Positions 1-10,747 of a stretch of DNA of 64,000 nt are shown here, piece by piece. The first letter of the stretch is position 1; every line of letters starts with the position of its first letter. The DNA is taken from NCBI GenBank assembly GCA_051859045.1, contig JBHYGK010000012.1, forward strand, positions 124,001 to 188,000, given 5' to 3'. The DNA comes from JBHYGK01 sp051859045 (lineage in GTDB: Bacteria; Pseudomonadota; Gammaproteobacteria; Xanthomonadales; Xanthomonadaceae). Position numbers and translations under genes: made by a program. Below the pieces are notes generated by a model. The model ran no database searches and was not told the origin of the DNA. It worked only from the letters and a program-made list of their open reading frames with translations.

Positions 1-109
1 CAAGGCGCTCGACGCGCTGTTCGCCCAGATCGCCGACGAGGAGCGCGCCATCCGCCGCGATCCGGTCAAGCGCGGCAGCGAGCTGCTGCGGCGGGTGTTC
101 GGCCGATGA
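1..109 (+). CDS. C-terminal fragment of an unidentified protein
   Basis: An open frame enters from the left edge (codons begin at base 2) and stops at TGA 107-109. The 35 visible residues are charged and helical-looking, ending SELLRRVFGR. The stop overlaps the next start as ATGA, which suggests a shared transcript and coupled translation. I do not recognise the family from this tail; the start and most of the gene lie outside the window. Confidence 0.6.
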   Translation, partial: KALDALFAQIADEERAIRRDPVKRGSELLRRVFGR

Positions 110-774
110 GCGAGGCGCCCGCGCCCGACGATCCGCGCGCGCCCGACGCGGTGCCGGCGCTCGACGCCGCCGCGCCCGCGCCGCCCGCGCGCCCGTCCAC
201 GCGCCGTGCAGCCCTGTGGCTCGGCGCGGCCGCCGCGCTTCCCACTCTGGTGGTGCTCGGCGGCGTCCTGTCGGGCCTCGACGGCGTGCCGTTCGCGGCG
301 CTGGCCCAGGCCGCGGCGGTGCTGCTGGGCCAGGCCGCGCTGTTGTGTCTGGCGCCCGCGCTGCTCGCGCACGCCTGGGTGGCGCGCGCCGAGCGCCCCG
401 CGCTGCCGCTGGCCATCGCGCTGCCGCTGGCGCTGGCGGCGGTGGTGCAGGCCTGGCGCATGACCGCCACCCTCGCGGCCGACACGGTGGTCTGGCTGGC
501 CCAGCGGGCCGACATGGCCGGCCTGATGCCCTTCGACGTGGCGGCGCTGATGGCCGATGCCGGCGGCGCGACCACGCTCACCTGGGCGCTGGCCGCGTCC
601 GACGCCGCGCGCTTCCTCGGCCCCGCGCTGGTGGCGCTGGCACTGGCGCACGCCGCCGAGCGCGACGGCGCCCCGCCCAACGCCCGCCTGCTGCGCGGCG
701 TGCTGCGCCTCGGCGGCGTGGCCCTGCTGGCGCGCGCGCTGTCTGGCCCCGTCCTCGCCGCGATCGGCTCCTAA
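106..774 (+). CDS. Hypothetical polytopic inner-membrane protein
   Basis: A 222-residue protein. The first 32 residues are an Ala/Pro/Asp-rich cytosolic-looking leader. About five hydrophobic stretches follow, roughly residues 37-58, 65-90, 98-118, 155-185 and 195-215, separated by short Arg-containing loops. There is no signal peptide or recognisable catalytic motif. Its ATG overlaps the stop of the preceding partial gene (ATGA) and a strong hairpin terminator follows, so it is the last gene of that operon. The function is unknown; a small integral membrane protein is all the sequence supports. Confidence 0.65.
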   Translation: MSEAPAPDDPRAPDAVPALDAAAPAPPARPSTRRAALWLGAAAALPTLVVLGGVLSGLDGVPFAALAQAAAVLLGQAALLCLAPALLAHAWVARAERPALPLAIALPLALAAVVQAWRMTATLAADTVVWLAQRADMAGLMPFDVAALMADAGGATTLTWALAASDAARFLGPALVALALAHAAERDGAPPNARLLRGVLRLGGVALLARALSGPVLAAIGS

Positions 775-795
775 ACCCTCCAGGTCGACTACGAC

Positions 796-830
796 GGCGA
801 ACGGCCCGCGCGAGCGGGCCCTTCGCTTTG
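796..830 (+). terminator. Rho-independent terminator, GCGA tetraloop
   Basis: GGCCCGC (803-809) pairs with GCGGGCC (814-820) around a GCGA loop. An outer GCGAA/TTCGC stem (797-801 with 822-826) sits beyond one C-C mismatch, and the hairpin is followed by TTTG. It ends the membrane-protein operon. The 18-nt core recurs in the terminators at 6386 and 21447. Confidence 0.8.
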
Positions 831-1020
831 TCCCACGACGGCTTCGGGCGGCACCATGCCGCGCTCCGTGCTCCCTGCAAGCCGGACGAGCTCACTCGTA
901 CCCCGAATGAGGGTTGGGGGGCGGAGTCGGTGGACGCGACGCCTCCCATCGCGGTCAATGCGCGCCTGTAGAGAACACATGGCGCGGCGCGCCCCCTGGA
1001 GCTGTCGAGGAATGGATCCG

Positions 1021-4000
1021 ATGAACACCAACGCGCCGACGTCGGCGAAGACCCTGCGCGCCTTCGCGCTCGCGCTGGCCGTCGCCATCCCGGCGAGCGC
1101 CGCGGGACTTCCCGCTCTGCCGGCCCTCGAGGGTGACGCGATGCCCTCCGTCGCGGCGGTGACACCGTCGTCCGTGCCGGACTTCATCCCGCTCGATTAC
1201 TGCTTCACACCGCCGGGCGGAACGCAGACCTGCTATGGCAGCCTCGAGGAGGCCGAGGCAGCGATGCGCGCGTCGACGCCAATCGGCCGCTTCCTCTACT
1301 TCGACGGTGAAACCCGCAGGACCGGTAGTCCGCTGTGGCTCGCCCGGAGCTACATGGCTGATCGCCAAGCTCCGGAGTCACATGGAGAGCCTGGCTTCCG
1401 GATTGGTGGCTGGCTGCCGTCACAGATCGGCTGCACGCCTTCTGCTGCTCCCGGGCCTGGGCCGAACTACTGCGCAAACGAAGCACAGCCCGCTGATCTG
1501 TGGGTCGCAAGGTTCAGGGCGGACCATCCCGCTTGCGAGGTGCGCCAGCATCGACTTGAGGGTGGACAGACGGTCCCGGACGCCATTGTGGGGAGCCAGT
1601 CGTCACCCGCGCCTCGGAATGGGGCCGCTCAGTATTCCAATATGCCGGATACCGAGAACGGGCGGCATCTGATGATGGAAGTTTGGTGCCCTGGGTGGGG
1701 GACGCCAGAATCCGACTTCCGAAAGATTCAGATGATCAAGGTCGTTCCATTCACGTGCCCGGAGGGCTTCGGGGTTCGCAATCCAACCACTGACTCGCCG
1801 TGGCCGCTGGTCTGCGTGCCTCCCAGCACCCGCCCGGTCATCTACGTCCGGGTCCGTCAGACGCAGGCATGTCCGGCCAACGCCAATCCCTGCTATCCGG
1901 GGACGGGCGAGAAGCAACGGCAAGAGATCGACTTCGCGTTTGGCGGCGAACCGTTTTTCCGCGCCTACCGATCCGCGGGATACATCGATGCCGGTGTGAT
2001 GGGGCCACGGTGGTCGCATCTCTATTCCTCTCGGATCGTCAGCCCGAACTCGCCGAGCAATTCGATGCTGGCCGACCATGATGGCTCGCTGATGCCGATG
2101 GAGTACGCGCCAACCGTCGCGGGCATCACGCACTACCGCGCGCGCGGTCTCTCGGATGCCCTTGGGCGCGCCGTCAACGGCACGTTCGAAATGCTCGGCC
2201 GCGACGGCCGCATCTCGGTCTACCACGCCACCAACGGCCGCCTGCTGCGTCGCCGCGACCCCGCCAATGCGGCCAACGACGTCGAGCTCGAGTACGACGC
2301 GGCCGGCGTGCTGGTGGCCGCGCGCGACGCGCAGCAGCGCCGCCTGGTGTTCGGCTACACCGACACCACGCTGGTGGTCAGCAGCGGCATCGGTCCCACC
2401 GGATCCCGCCAAGCGAAGCTGCTGACGTCGATCACGCTGCCCGACGGCGGCGTGGTGGGCTACCACTACGACGCGCTGGGCCGCCTGGTCGAGGTGGCGT
2501 CTCCCGACGGCATGCGCCGCGGTTACCACTACGCCGAGCCGGCGCTGTCGGCCTCGCCGTCGCCCTTCCTGCTCACCGGCATCACCGACGAGCGCGGCCA
2601 GCGCTTCGCGAGCTTCGGCTACGACGCGCAGGGACGGGTCACGTCGTCCACGCTGGCGCCGGCGGTCGAGCGCACCACGCTGCGCTACGTCTCGGCCAGC
2701 GACGTCGAGGTCACCACGCCCGGCGGCGACGTGCGCCGCTACACCTTCGGCGCCGACGCCCAGCGTCGCCTGCAGGCCATCACCGACGGCGCAGGCACGG
2801 CCACCTGGACCTACAACGGCCAGCAACGCCTCACCGAGCGGCGCGACCGCAGCGGCCGCATCACCCGCTACACCTACGTCAACGAGCTCGTGGCCACCGT
2901 CACCGAGGCCCCGGGCCTGCCGGAGGAGCGCGTCACCGCGTTCACCCGCGACGCGATGGGCCGGGTGACGAAGACCATCGTGTCGCGGCGCCAGGGCACC
3001 GCGCTGGTGCCGATGAGCGAGGAGCGCCGCGTCTACGACGCCGACGGCCGCGTGGTGTCGGTGTGCGCCGCGGAGCCGGGGCTCGCTTACGACTGCGCGC
3101 CCGGCGCCGGGGTTCCGGAGGGCGTGCGCCGCTACCGCATGAGCTACGACGGCGGCCGCCTGGTGCAGATCGACGGCCCGCGCGAGGACGTCGCCGACCT
3201 CACCAGCATCGAGTACCACGCCGAGGCCGACGCCGGCTGCGGCGTCGCCGGCGGCAGCTGCCGCTGGCGCGCCGGCGACGTGGCGGCCACGGTCAATGCG
3301 CTCGGCCACCGCACCGAGTGGCTGCGCTACGACGCCGCCGGCCGCGTGCTCGAGCAGCGCGATCCCAACGGCCTGGTGACGCGCTTCGACTACGACGCGC
3401 GCGGCCGCCTCGTGTCGGTGGATACCGCCGGCATGCTGCAGGGCATGGGCTACACGCCCGCCGGCCAGATCGCCTGGACGATGGACGCCAGCGGTCGCCG
3501 CTACGACTTCGACTACGACGACGCCCAGCGCCTGGTGGCGGTGGCCGGCCCCGAGGGCCGCATTGACTGGACGCTGGACGCGGCCGGCCAGCGCATCCGC
3601 GAGGAGGTCCGCGACACCGACGGCCAGGTGCGCCGCCGCCTGCAGCAGCAGTTCGACGCGCTCAGCCGCGCCGTGGCCGTCACCCGCGCCAGCGGCATCC
3701 CGACCTTGATCGAGCGTGCCCCGGACGGCACGCCCAGCCTGGTCAGCGATCCGCTCGGCCGCACCGACGCCACGGAGACCGACGCGCTGGGCCGCCTGGC
3801 CACGCAGCTGCGCGACGTCGGCGGCCTCGAGGTCGAGACCACGCTCGAGCACGACGCGCTCGACCGCCTCGCCCGCGTGGTCGACCCGAAGGGCCTGGCC
3901 ACCGAGTACAGCTACGACGGCCTGTCGAACCTGGTAGGCCTGTCCAGCCCCGACACCGGCACCACCACCTACGCCGTCAACGCGGCCGGCCAGCGCACCC

Positions 4001-5889
4001 GCCAGGTCGACGCCCGCGGCGTGGCCGTGGACTACGCCTACGACGCGCTGGGCCGGCTCACCAGCATCGACTTCGGCGGGGCGCCGCACCTGCGCACCAC
4101 CTTCGAGTACGACGTGGCCAACGGCTGCCCGGCGGGCGAGACGTCCGCGATCGGCCGGCTGTCGGGCTTCACCGACCGCAGCGGCAGCACGCGTTTGTGC
4201 TACGACGCGCGCGGCCTGCTGGTGCGGCGCACCCAGGTGACCGCGGGGCGCAGCCTCGTCACCACCTACACCCACGACGCCGCCGGCCTGGTGGCCACCC
4301 AGACCCTGCCGGGCGGCAGCCGCGTCAGCGTGGATCGCGTGCAGGGCGAGATCGTGGCCGCCCGCGTGCGCCTGCCGGGCGCGACCGCCGACACCCCGCT
4401 GGTGGCCGGCATCGCCCGGCTGCCCTTCGGGCCGGTGGGCCGCATCGACTGGGGCAATGGCGCCTGGCAGCAGCGCGCCTACGACGCCGACTACATGATC
4501 CAGGCGATCACCAGCAGCCTGCCGATGGGCCTGTCCCAGCGCTATGGCGTGGATGCGGCGGGCAACATCGTCGAGCTCGACGTCGACTGCGCGGTGACCT
4601 CCTACGGCTATGACGGCCTGGATCGGCTGGTGTCGGCCGACACCCCTGGCCTGTTCGGCATCGACGCCTACCGATGGACCGTGGACGGCACGGGCAACCG
4701 CACCAGCGAACAGCGTCCCAGCCGCTCGCCGACCCCTTACGTGTATGCCGCCGACAGCCATCGCCTGCTCAACGTCGGCGGCAGCCTGCGCACCTATGAC
4801 GCGGCGGGCTACCCGCAGCGCATCGGCAGCCAGCGGCTGACCTACGACGCGCGCGGCCGCCTGACCATCGTGCAGACCAATGCCACCAAGCCGGTGACGG
4901 TCGCCAGCTACGAGTACAACGCCCTCGGCCAGCGGGTCACCAAGATCCTGCCCGGCGTTGGCGCCACCCTCTTCGCCTACGACGAGGCGGGCCAGCTGGT
5001 GGGCGAGTATCCGACCGCCGCGGGGCGTTCGCAGGAGTTCGTCTGGATCGACGGCCTGCCGATGGGCGTGGTGACCACCGAGGCCGGCGTCTCGCGCATG
5101 CACTACATCGAGGCCGACCACCTGGGCACGCCGCGCGCGGTGATCGACCCGGTGGCCAACGAGGTGGTGTGGCGCTGGGAGGCCGCGCCGGACCCGTTCG
5201 GCACCGCGCTGCCCGCGCGCGACCTGGCGTCCGACGGCACGCGCTTCGAGCTCCACCTGCGCTTCCCCGGCCAGTACTACGACGCCGAGACGCGCCTGCA
5301 CTACAACTACTTCCGCAACTACGAGCCCCTGACGGGCCGCTACATCGAGTCCGACCCGATCGGACTGGCCGGTGGCATCAGCACCTATGCGTATGCAGCC
5401 TCAAGCCCGATGGTCTACTTCGATCCGCTTGGCTTGCAGTACTACTCCTCGGAGCAGGCTTGCTTGCGCCCTGATCGCGTGGCCGCTTGCGAAGCTGCTG
5501 GAATAATCGGTAATGGCGGCAGGGCCATAAATCCGGCCGCCTCGTCTGCACTTGGTGCGGAACTGATTTCTGGGGCGAGGACAGGTACGGGCTTCGCCGA
5601 AGCCACGGCATCCGGATTTCAATCCCCTCGAGATCCTGATGACCCTGAGTGCCTTCGAATTCGCGCTGCGACACGGATTTGCCTCACAGCGGCTTCGGAG
5701 CTTGGAGGTTGCGCGAGCGGGATGAGTCAGTCTGAGCTTTCGCGACGATACGCCGCATGGTTGGAGGCCGCTCAAGCTCGAGCTAGAAGAGATAACATTT
5801 GCTACGGTGGCGGGGATCGCGGGCATCAGGAGCAGCAGGCGAACGCTTGGGCCGCGGTTGGGCGTTGCTTTCAGTTGCTCGGCAGGTAG
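1021..5889 (+). CDS. Secreted RHS/YD-repeat protein with variable C-terminal tip (candidate polymorphic toxin)
   Basis: A protein of 1622 residues. I chose ATG 1021 because GAGG at 1007-1010 is well placed and the N-terminus then reads as a Sec signal peptide (hydrophobic ALALAVAIPASAAG). Residues about 45-280 are a Cys-containing region of unknown family. Around residue 284, CPANANPC...GTGEK followed by an E-D-F...R-Y-S...G-W pattern looks like the DUF6531 domain that often opens RHS proteins. YD repeats of the YDALGRL type run from about residue 385 to 1430. The RHS core ends GRYIESDPIGLAGG...FDPLGL (D1468), the conserved boundary where RHS shells are often cleaved. The last 150 residues form a different, Cys-rich tip with NICYGGGDRGHQEQ near its end. 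GC content and codon bias fall at the boundary, as is typical for exchangeable toxin tips. The tip's activity is unknown. Confidence 0.85.
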   Translation: MNTNAPTSAKTLRAFALALAVAIPASAAGLPALPALEGDAMPSVAAVTPSSVPDFIPLDYCFTPPGGTQTCYGSLEEAEAAMRASTPIGRFLYFDGETRRTGSPLWLARSYMADRQAPESHGEPGFRIGGWLPSQIGCTPSAAPGPGPNYCANEAQPADLWVARFRADHPACEVRQHRLEGGQTVPDAIVGSQSSPAPRNGAAQYSNMPDTENGRHLMMEVWCPGWGTPESDFRKIQMIKVVPFTCPEGFGVRNPTTDSPWPLVCVPPSTRPVIYVRVRQTQACPANANPCYPGTGEKQRQEIDFAFGGEPFFRAYRSAGYIDAGVMGPRWSHLYSSRIVSPNSPSNSMLADHDGSLMPMEYAPTVAGITHYRARGLSDALGRAVNGTFEMLGRDGRISVYHATNGRLLRRRDPANAANDVELEYDAAGVLVAARDAQQRRLVFGYTDTTLVVSSGIGPTGSRQAKLLTSITLPDGGVVGYHYDALGRLVEVASPDGMRRGYHYAEPALSASPSPFLLTGITDERGQRFASFGYDAQGRVTSSTLAPAVERTTLRYVSASDVEVTTPGGDVRRYTFGADAQRRLQAITDGAGTATWTYNGQQRLTERRDRSGRITRYTYVNELVATVTEAPGLPEERVTAFTRDAMGRVTKTIVSRRQGTALVPMSEERRVYDADGRVVSVCAAEPGLAYDCAPGAGVPEGVRRYRMSYDGGRLVQIDGPREDVADLTSIEYHAEADAGCGVAGGSCRWRAGDVAATVNALGHRTEWLRYDAAGRVLEQRDPNGLVTRFDYDARGRLVSVDTAGMLQGMGYTPAGQIAWTMDASGRRYDFDYDDAQRLVAVAGPEGRIDWTLDAAGQRIREEVRDTDGQVRRRLQQQFDALSRAVAVTRASGIPTLIERAPDGTPSLVSDPLGRTDATETDALGRLATQLRDVGGLEVETTLEHDALDRLARVVDPKGLATEYSYDGLSNLVGLSSPDTGTTTYAVNAAGQRTRQVDARGVAVDYAYDALGRLTSIDFGGAPHLRTTFEYDVANGCPAGETSAIGRLSGFTDRSGSTRLCYDARGLLVRRTQVTAGRSLVTTYTHDAAGLVATQTLPGGSRVSVDRVQGEIVAARVRLPGATADTPLVAGIARLPFGPVGRIDWGNGAWQQRAYDADYMIQAITSSLPMGLSQRYGVDAAGNIVELDVDCAVTSYGYDGLDRLVSADTPGLFGIDAYRWTVDGTGNRTSEQRPSRSPTPYVYAADSHRLLNVGGSLRTYDAAGYPQRIGSQRLTYDARGRLTIVQTNATKPVTVASYEYNALGQRVTKILPGVGATLFAYDEAGQLVGEYPTAAGRSQEFVWIDGLPMGVVTTEAGVSRMHYIEADHLGTPRAVIDPVANEVVWRWEAAPDPFGTALPARDLASDGTRFELHLRFPGQYYDAETRLHYNYFRNYEPLTGRYIESDPIGLAGGISTYAYAASSPMVYFDPLGLQYYSSEQACLRPDRVAACEAAGIIGNGGRAINPAASSALGAELISGARTGTGFAEATASGFQSPRDPDDPECLRIRAATRICLTAASELGGCASGMSQSELSRRYAAWLEAAQARARRDNICYGGGDRGHQEQQANAWAAVGRCFQLLGR

Positions 5890-5906
5890 GGGAGTCGTTT
5901 CGGCCC

Positions 5907-6359
5907 ATGATTCACTTCTCTGTTCGGAGCCAGCCGACGAACGTCTTGATGAGGTCGGGGCTCGACGAGCTCCGGCCCGAGGCTGTCGAGGCTTTTCAGA
6001 AAGCGGCGGCCGACATTGCTTTGGGCGACTGGCTGATCGACCTTGGCGTGCTGAGCTTCATGACACCTGAGGCTTGGGCCTATTACCTTCCTTCTCTGCT
6101 GGCGGGCATCCGGTCTGATCCCGTACGCGCGGGAGCGCTGGCCGAGGCGTTCACCCGGGGGTTCGACCGTAGTTTCGGTCCGGAAGCTTGGGATGAGTTG
6201 TTCGCCGAGCGGATCGCGGTGCTCGCGGCAGGCGATCTCGATGCGCTGGTCGAGGTGTTTTCGCGCGAGGACTGGCAGCGCGCCCTGTCGCTTGAGCCCG
6301 ATCAGGCGGAGCGCTGCGTGATCACCCTGATGCACGCGCAGGAGCGCCTCGCGTCCTGA
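5907..6359 (+). CDS. Small acidic protein, candidate immunity partner of the RHS tip
   Basis: A 150-residue soluble, acidic and mostly helical protein starting 17 bp after the RHS stop. The start is ATG 5907, with a purine-rich GTAGGGGAG about 12 bp upstream. It carries FMTPEAWAYYLPSLL around residues 51-65. A similar F-x-PEA-x-x-YYLP pattern occurs in a family of small uncharacterised proteins (possibly DUF6714-like; from memory, unverified). It lacks a signal peptide or membrane segment. Its position directly behind a variable RHS tip and its less biased codon usage suggest a cognate immunity protein. That is inference from context only. Confidence 0.7.
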   Translation: MIHFSVRSQPTNVLMRSGLDELRPEAVEAFQKAAADIALGDWLIDLGVLSFMTPEAWAYYLPSLLAGIRSDPVRAGALAEAFTRGFDRSFGPEAWDELFAERIAVLAAGDLDALVEVFSREDWQRALSLEPDQAERCVITLMHAQERLAS

Positions 6360-6385
6360 GTCGAACGCGATGGCTGCCGCATGAC

Positions 6386-6420
6386 GACGAAGGGCCCGCG
6401 CGAGCGGGCCCTTCGTCTTC
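6386..6420 (+). terminator. Rho-independent terminator, 14-bp stem, GCGA loop
   Basis: GACGAAGGGCCCGC (6386-6399) pairs perfectly with GCGGGCCCTTCGTC (6404-6417) around GCGA, followed by TTC. It lies between the candidate immunity gene and the convergent ettA. The T tract on the plus side fits termination of the RHS operon. Confidence 0.8.
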
Positions 6421-6451
6421 CAGCGCGGCGGTGCGGTGAAGCGCGCGCGGC

Positions 6452-8116
<1,665 letters not shown>

Positions 8117-8358
8117 GGACGCTCCGGCAGGGGTCGGGGCCCGGCGCGGGGCCGGGCGGGTGGGGCGGGCGGCGGGGCGGCTCGAGCGAGCCGGGGCCGC
8201 GGGGCCGCATCGGGGCAGGACGGACGCGCCCGCCGGCGCGGGGCGCGGGCGGGACGGGGGTCCGGGAGGCGCGCGATTATCGCCCAAGCCCCGCCGCGGC
8301 GCCACCGCGCCCGGGCCGCCCGCGGGCCCGCCGGGTGGCCGCAAACCCGCGCCGGCGT

Positions 8359-8364
8359 TACACT
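8359..8364 (+). promoter_or_regulatory. Putative -10 element of glyA
   Basis: TACACT lies 36 bp upstream of the glyA ATG, in the otherwise featureless GC-rich 283-bp gap between ettA and glyA. The same hexamer, in an extended form, precedes ribH. No convincing -35 is visible. Confidence 0.4.
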
Positions 8365-8399
8365 TTGCGCCTTCCCCGCCCACCCACCGAGGCTCCTCG

Positions 8400-9668
8400 A
8401 TGTTCCCGAAGGACATGCAGATCGCCGGCTACGACGCCGAGCTCGCCCAGGCCATGGCCCATGAGCGCCAGCGCCAGGAGGACCACGTCGAGCTGATCGC
8501 CTCGGAGAACTACGCCAGCCCGCGGGTCATGGAGGCCCAGGGCAGCGTGCTCACCAACAAGTACGCCGAGGGCTACCCGGGCAAGCGCTACTACGGCGGC
8601 TGCGAGTACGTGGACGTGGCCGAGGCCCTCGCCATCGAGCGCTGCAAGCAGCTCTTCGGCGCCGACTACGCCAACGTGCAGCCGCACTCGGGCTCGCAGG
8701 CCAACCAGGGCGTGTTCCTGGCCCTGCTGCAGCCGGGCGATACCATCCTCGGCATGAGCCTGGCCCACGGCGGCCACCTCACCCACGGCGCGAAGGTGAA
8801 CGCCTCGGGCAAGCTGTTCAACGCCGTGCAGTACGGCGTCAACGAGCAGGGCCTGATCGACATGGACGAGGTCGCGGCGCTGGCCCGCGAGCACCGCCCG
8901 AAGATGATCATCGCCGGCTTCTCGGCCTACTCGCAGGTGCTGGACTGGGCGCGCTTCCGCGCCATCGCCGACGAGGTGGGCGCCGTGCTGTTCGTCGACA
9001 TGGCCCACATCGCCGGCCTCGTCGCCGCGGGCGTGTACCCCAGCCCGCTGCCGTTCGCGCACGTGGTCACCTCGACCACCCACAAGACCCTGCGCGGCCC
9101 GCGCGGCGGCATCATCCTCTTCGCCAATGCCGGCGCCGGCGAGAAGGCCGAGGAGCTCGCGAAGAAGCTGCAGAGCATCGTCTTCCCCGGCATCCAGGGC
9201 GGCCCGCTGATGCACGTCATCGCGGCCAAGGCCGTGGCCTTCAAGGAGGCGCTGGAGCCGTCGTTCCAGGCCTACCAGCAGCAGGTCGTGCGCAACGCCC
9301 AGGCCATGGCCCGCACGCTGATGGCGCGCGGCTACAAGATCGTGTCGGGCGGCACCGAGAACCACCTGATGCTGATCGACCTGATCGGCCGCGACGTCAG
9401 CGGCAAGGACGCCGAGGCCGCGCTGGGCCGCGCCCACATCACGGTCAACAAGAACTCGGTGCCCAACGACCCGCGCTCGCCCTTCGTCACCTCGGGCCTG
9501 CGCATCGGCACCCCGGCCGTCACCACCCGCGGCTACGGCGAGGCGGAGTGCGTGGCGCTGGCGGGCTGGATCGCCGACGTGCTCGACGCCCCGGCCGACG
9601 AGGCCGTGATCGCCCGCGTGCGCGACGCCGTCACGGCGCAGTGCCGCGCCTTCCCCGTCTACGGCTGA
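8400..9668 (+). CDS. glyA: Serine hydroxymethyltransferase
   Basis: A PLP enzyme of 422 residues that interconverts serine and glycine while charging tetrahydrofolate with a one-carbon unit. The start is ATG 8400, with GAGG 7 bp upstream (MFPKDMQIAGYD). Visible family motifs are ELIASENYASP, the LTNKYAEGYPGKRYYGG substrate segment, and the PLP lysine in VTSTTHKTLRGPRGG near residue 230. The length matches the E. coli enzyme (417). It heads the run glyA-nrdR-GNAT-ribD, with 15 bp to nrdR. Confidence 0.97.
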   Translation: MFPKDMQIAGYDAELAQAMAHERQRQEDHVELIASENYASPRVMEAQGSVLTNKYAEGYPGKRYYGGCEYVDVAEALAIERCKQLFGADYANVQPHSGSQANQGVFLALLQPGDTILGMSLAHGGHLTHGAKVNASGKLFNAVQYGVNEQGLIDMDEVAALAREHRPKMIIAGFSAYSQVLDWARFRAIADEVGAVLFVDMAHIAGLVAAGVYPSPLPFAHVVTSTTHKTLRGPRGGIILFANAGAGEKAEELAKKLQSIVFPGIQGGPLMHVIAAKAVAFKEALEPSFQAYQQQVVRNAQAMARTLMARGYKIVSGGTENHLMLIDLIGRDVSGKDAEAALGRAHITVNKNSVPNDPRSPFVTSGLRIGTPAVTTRGYGEAECVALAGWIADVLDAPADEAVIARVRDAVTAQCRAFPVYG

Positions 9669-9683
9669 GGCCCGCCGCCCCCG

Positions 9684-10226
9684 ATGCACTGCCCGTTCTG
9701 CCAGCACGACGACACCCGCGTGATCGACTCGCGCGTCAGCGACGACGGCGCCACCATCCGCCGTCGCCGCGAGTGCCCGTCCTGCGGCGAGCGCTTCAAC
9801 ACCTTCGAGACCGCCGAGCTCAAGCTGCCGGCGGTGGTGAAGGGCGACGGCCGCCGCGAGGCCTTCGACGAGGCCAAGCTGCGGCGCAGCTTCGCCAAGG
9901 CGCTGCAGAAGCGCCCGGTGGGCGAGGAGCAGGTGGACGGCGCGGTGCGCGCGGTCACCCACGCGCTGCGCACCTCGGGCGAGCGCGAGCTGCCCTCGCG
10001 GCGGATCGGCGAGCACGTGATGGAGGAGCTGCGCAAGCTCGACCAGGTGGCCTACGTGCGCTTCGCCTCGGTGTACCGCAAGTTCGAGGACGTGCAGGCC
10101 TTCCGCGAGGAGATCGAGCGCCTGGAGCGCGAGCCGTCCGGCCTCGACAAGGTCCAGCTGCCGCTGCTGGAGTCGGGCGTGGTGCTGCCGATCACCGGCG
10201 CCGCCGGCAAGGGCCCGCGCCGGTGA
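9684..10226 (+). CDS. nrdR: Transcriptional repressor NrdR
   Basis: A 180-residue regulator that represses ribonucleotide reductase genes when dATP/ATP is bound. The N-terminal zinc ribbon has C3, C6, C31 and C34 (CPFC...CPSC), followed by an ATP-cone domain (VVKGDGRREAFDEAKLRRSFAKA onward). The family is usually about 150-170 residues, and here a 20-residue Gly/Leu tail is added. Its stop overlaps the start of the next gene (GTGA), so translation of the two is probably coupled. The glyA-nrdR-ribD neighbourhood is typical of gammaproteobacteria. Confidence 0.96.
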   Translation: MHCPFCQHDDTRVIDSRVSDDGATIRRRRECPSCGERFNTFETAELKLPAVVKGDGRREAFDEAKLRRSFAKALQKRPVGEEQVDGAVRAVTHALRTSGERELPSRRIGEHVMEELRKLDQVAYVRFASVYRKFEDVQAFREEIERLEREPSGLDKVQLPLLESGVVLPITGAAGKGPRR

Positions 10227-10747
10227 GCGACTCGGCGCGCTGGCTCGAGGCCGCCGACGGGCAGCGCTTCCGGATCACCTGGCTCAGCGCGCACCGCGAG
10301 CTGGTGCCCACGCTGGCCCACTGGCACGTCGCGGCCTTCCACAAGGCGGTGCCGAACTGGAACGTCGGCCTCGCGGCCGCCGAGCTGGCCAGCCACCAGC
10401 TGCACGCGCTGCCCTGCACCTTCGTCGCGCTCGACGAGCACGGCGCCCCGCTGGGCTCGGTCAGCCTGCTGCTCGAGGACGCCCCGGGCGACGCCCGCCA
10501 CGCGCCCTGGCTGGGCAGCCTGTACGTGGCCGAGGGCCGCCGCGGCCAGGGCATCGGCCTGGCGCTGATGGAGCGCGCCAGCGTCGAGGCCCACGCGCTG
10601 GGCCACGCCTGGCTGCACCTGTGGACCACCGACCAGGCCGCGTTCTACGAGCGCCACGGCTGGGAGCGCGAGGGCGTGCTGCGCACCCCGGTCGGGCCCG
10701 CGATGATCATGAAGCGCCGCACCCATCCCGCGGCGGCGGCGCCCTGA
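10223..10747 (+). CDS. GNAT-family N-acetyltransferase
   Basis: A 174-residue protein with GTG start 10223 overlapping the nrdR stop. The acetyl-CoA-binding motif A is clear: LGSLYVAEGRRGQGIGLALMERA (only RRGQGIGLAL need be matched). It is followed by the C-terminal LWTTDQAAFYERHGWE strand-helix typical of GNAT folds. The substrate cannot be told; small amines, amino acids or ribosomal proteins are all possible. Its stop shares TGATG with the ribD start. A GNAT gene between nrdR and ribD is, from memory, common in Xanthomonadales. Confidence 0.9.
   Translation: MSDSARWLEAADGQRFRITWLSAHRELVPTLAHWHVAAFHKAVPNWNVGLAAAELASHQLHALPCTFVALDEHGAPLGSVSLLLEDAPGDARHAPWLGSLYVAEGRRGQGIGLALMERASVEAHALGHAWLHLWTTDQAAFYERHGWEREGVLRTPVGPAMIMKRRTHPAAAAP

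Noticed and set aside
856..1020. An upstream extension of the RHS gene to ATG 856
   Set aside because: It would bury the signal peptide behind 55 residues of Arg/Ser-rich sequence; ATG 1021 has a ribosome site and gives a clean signal peptide.
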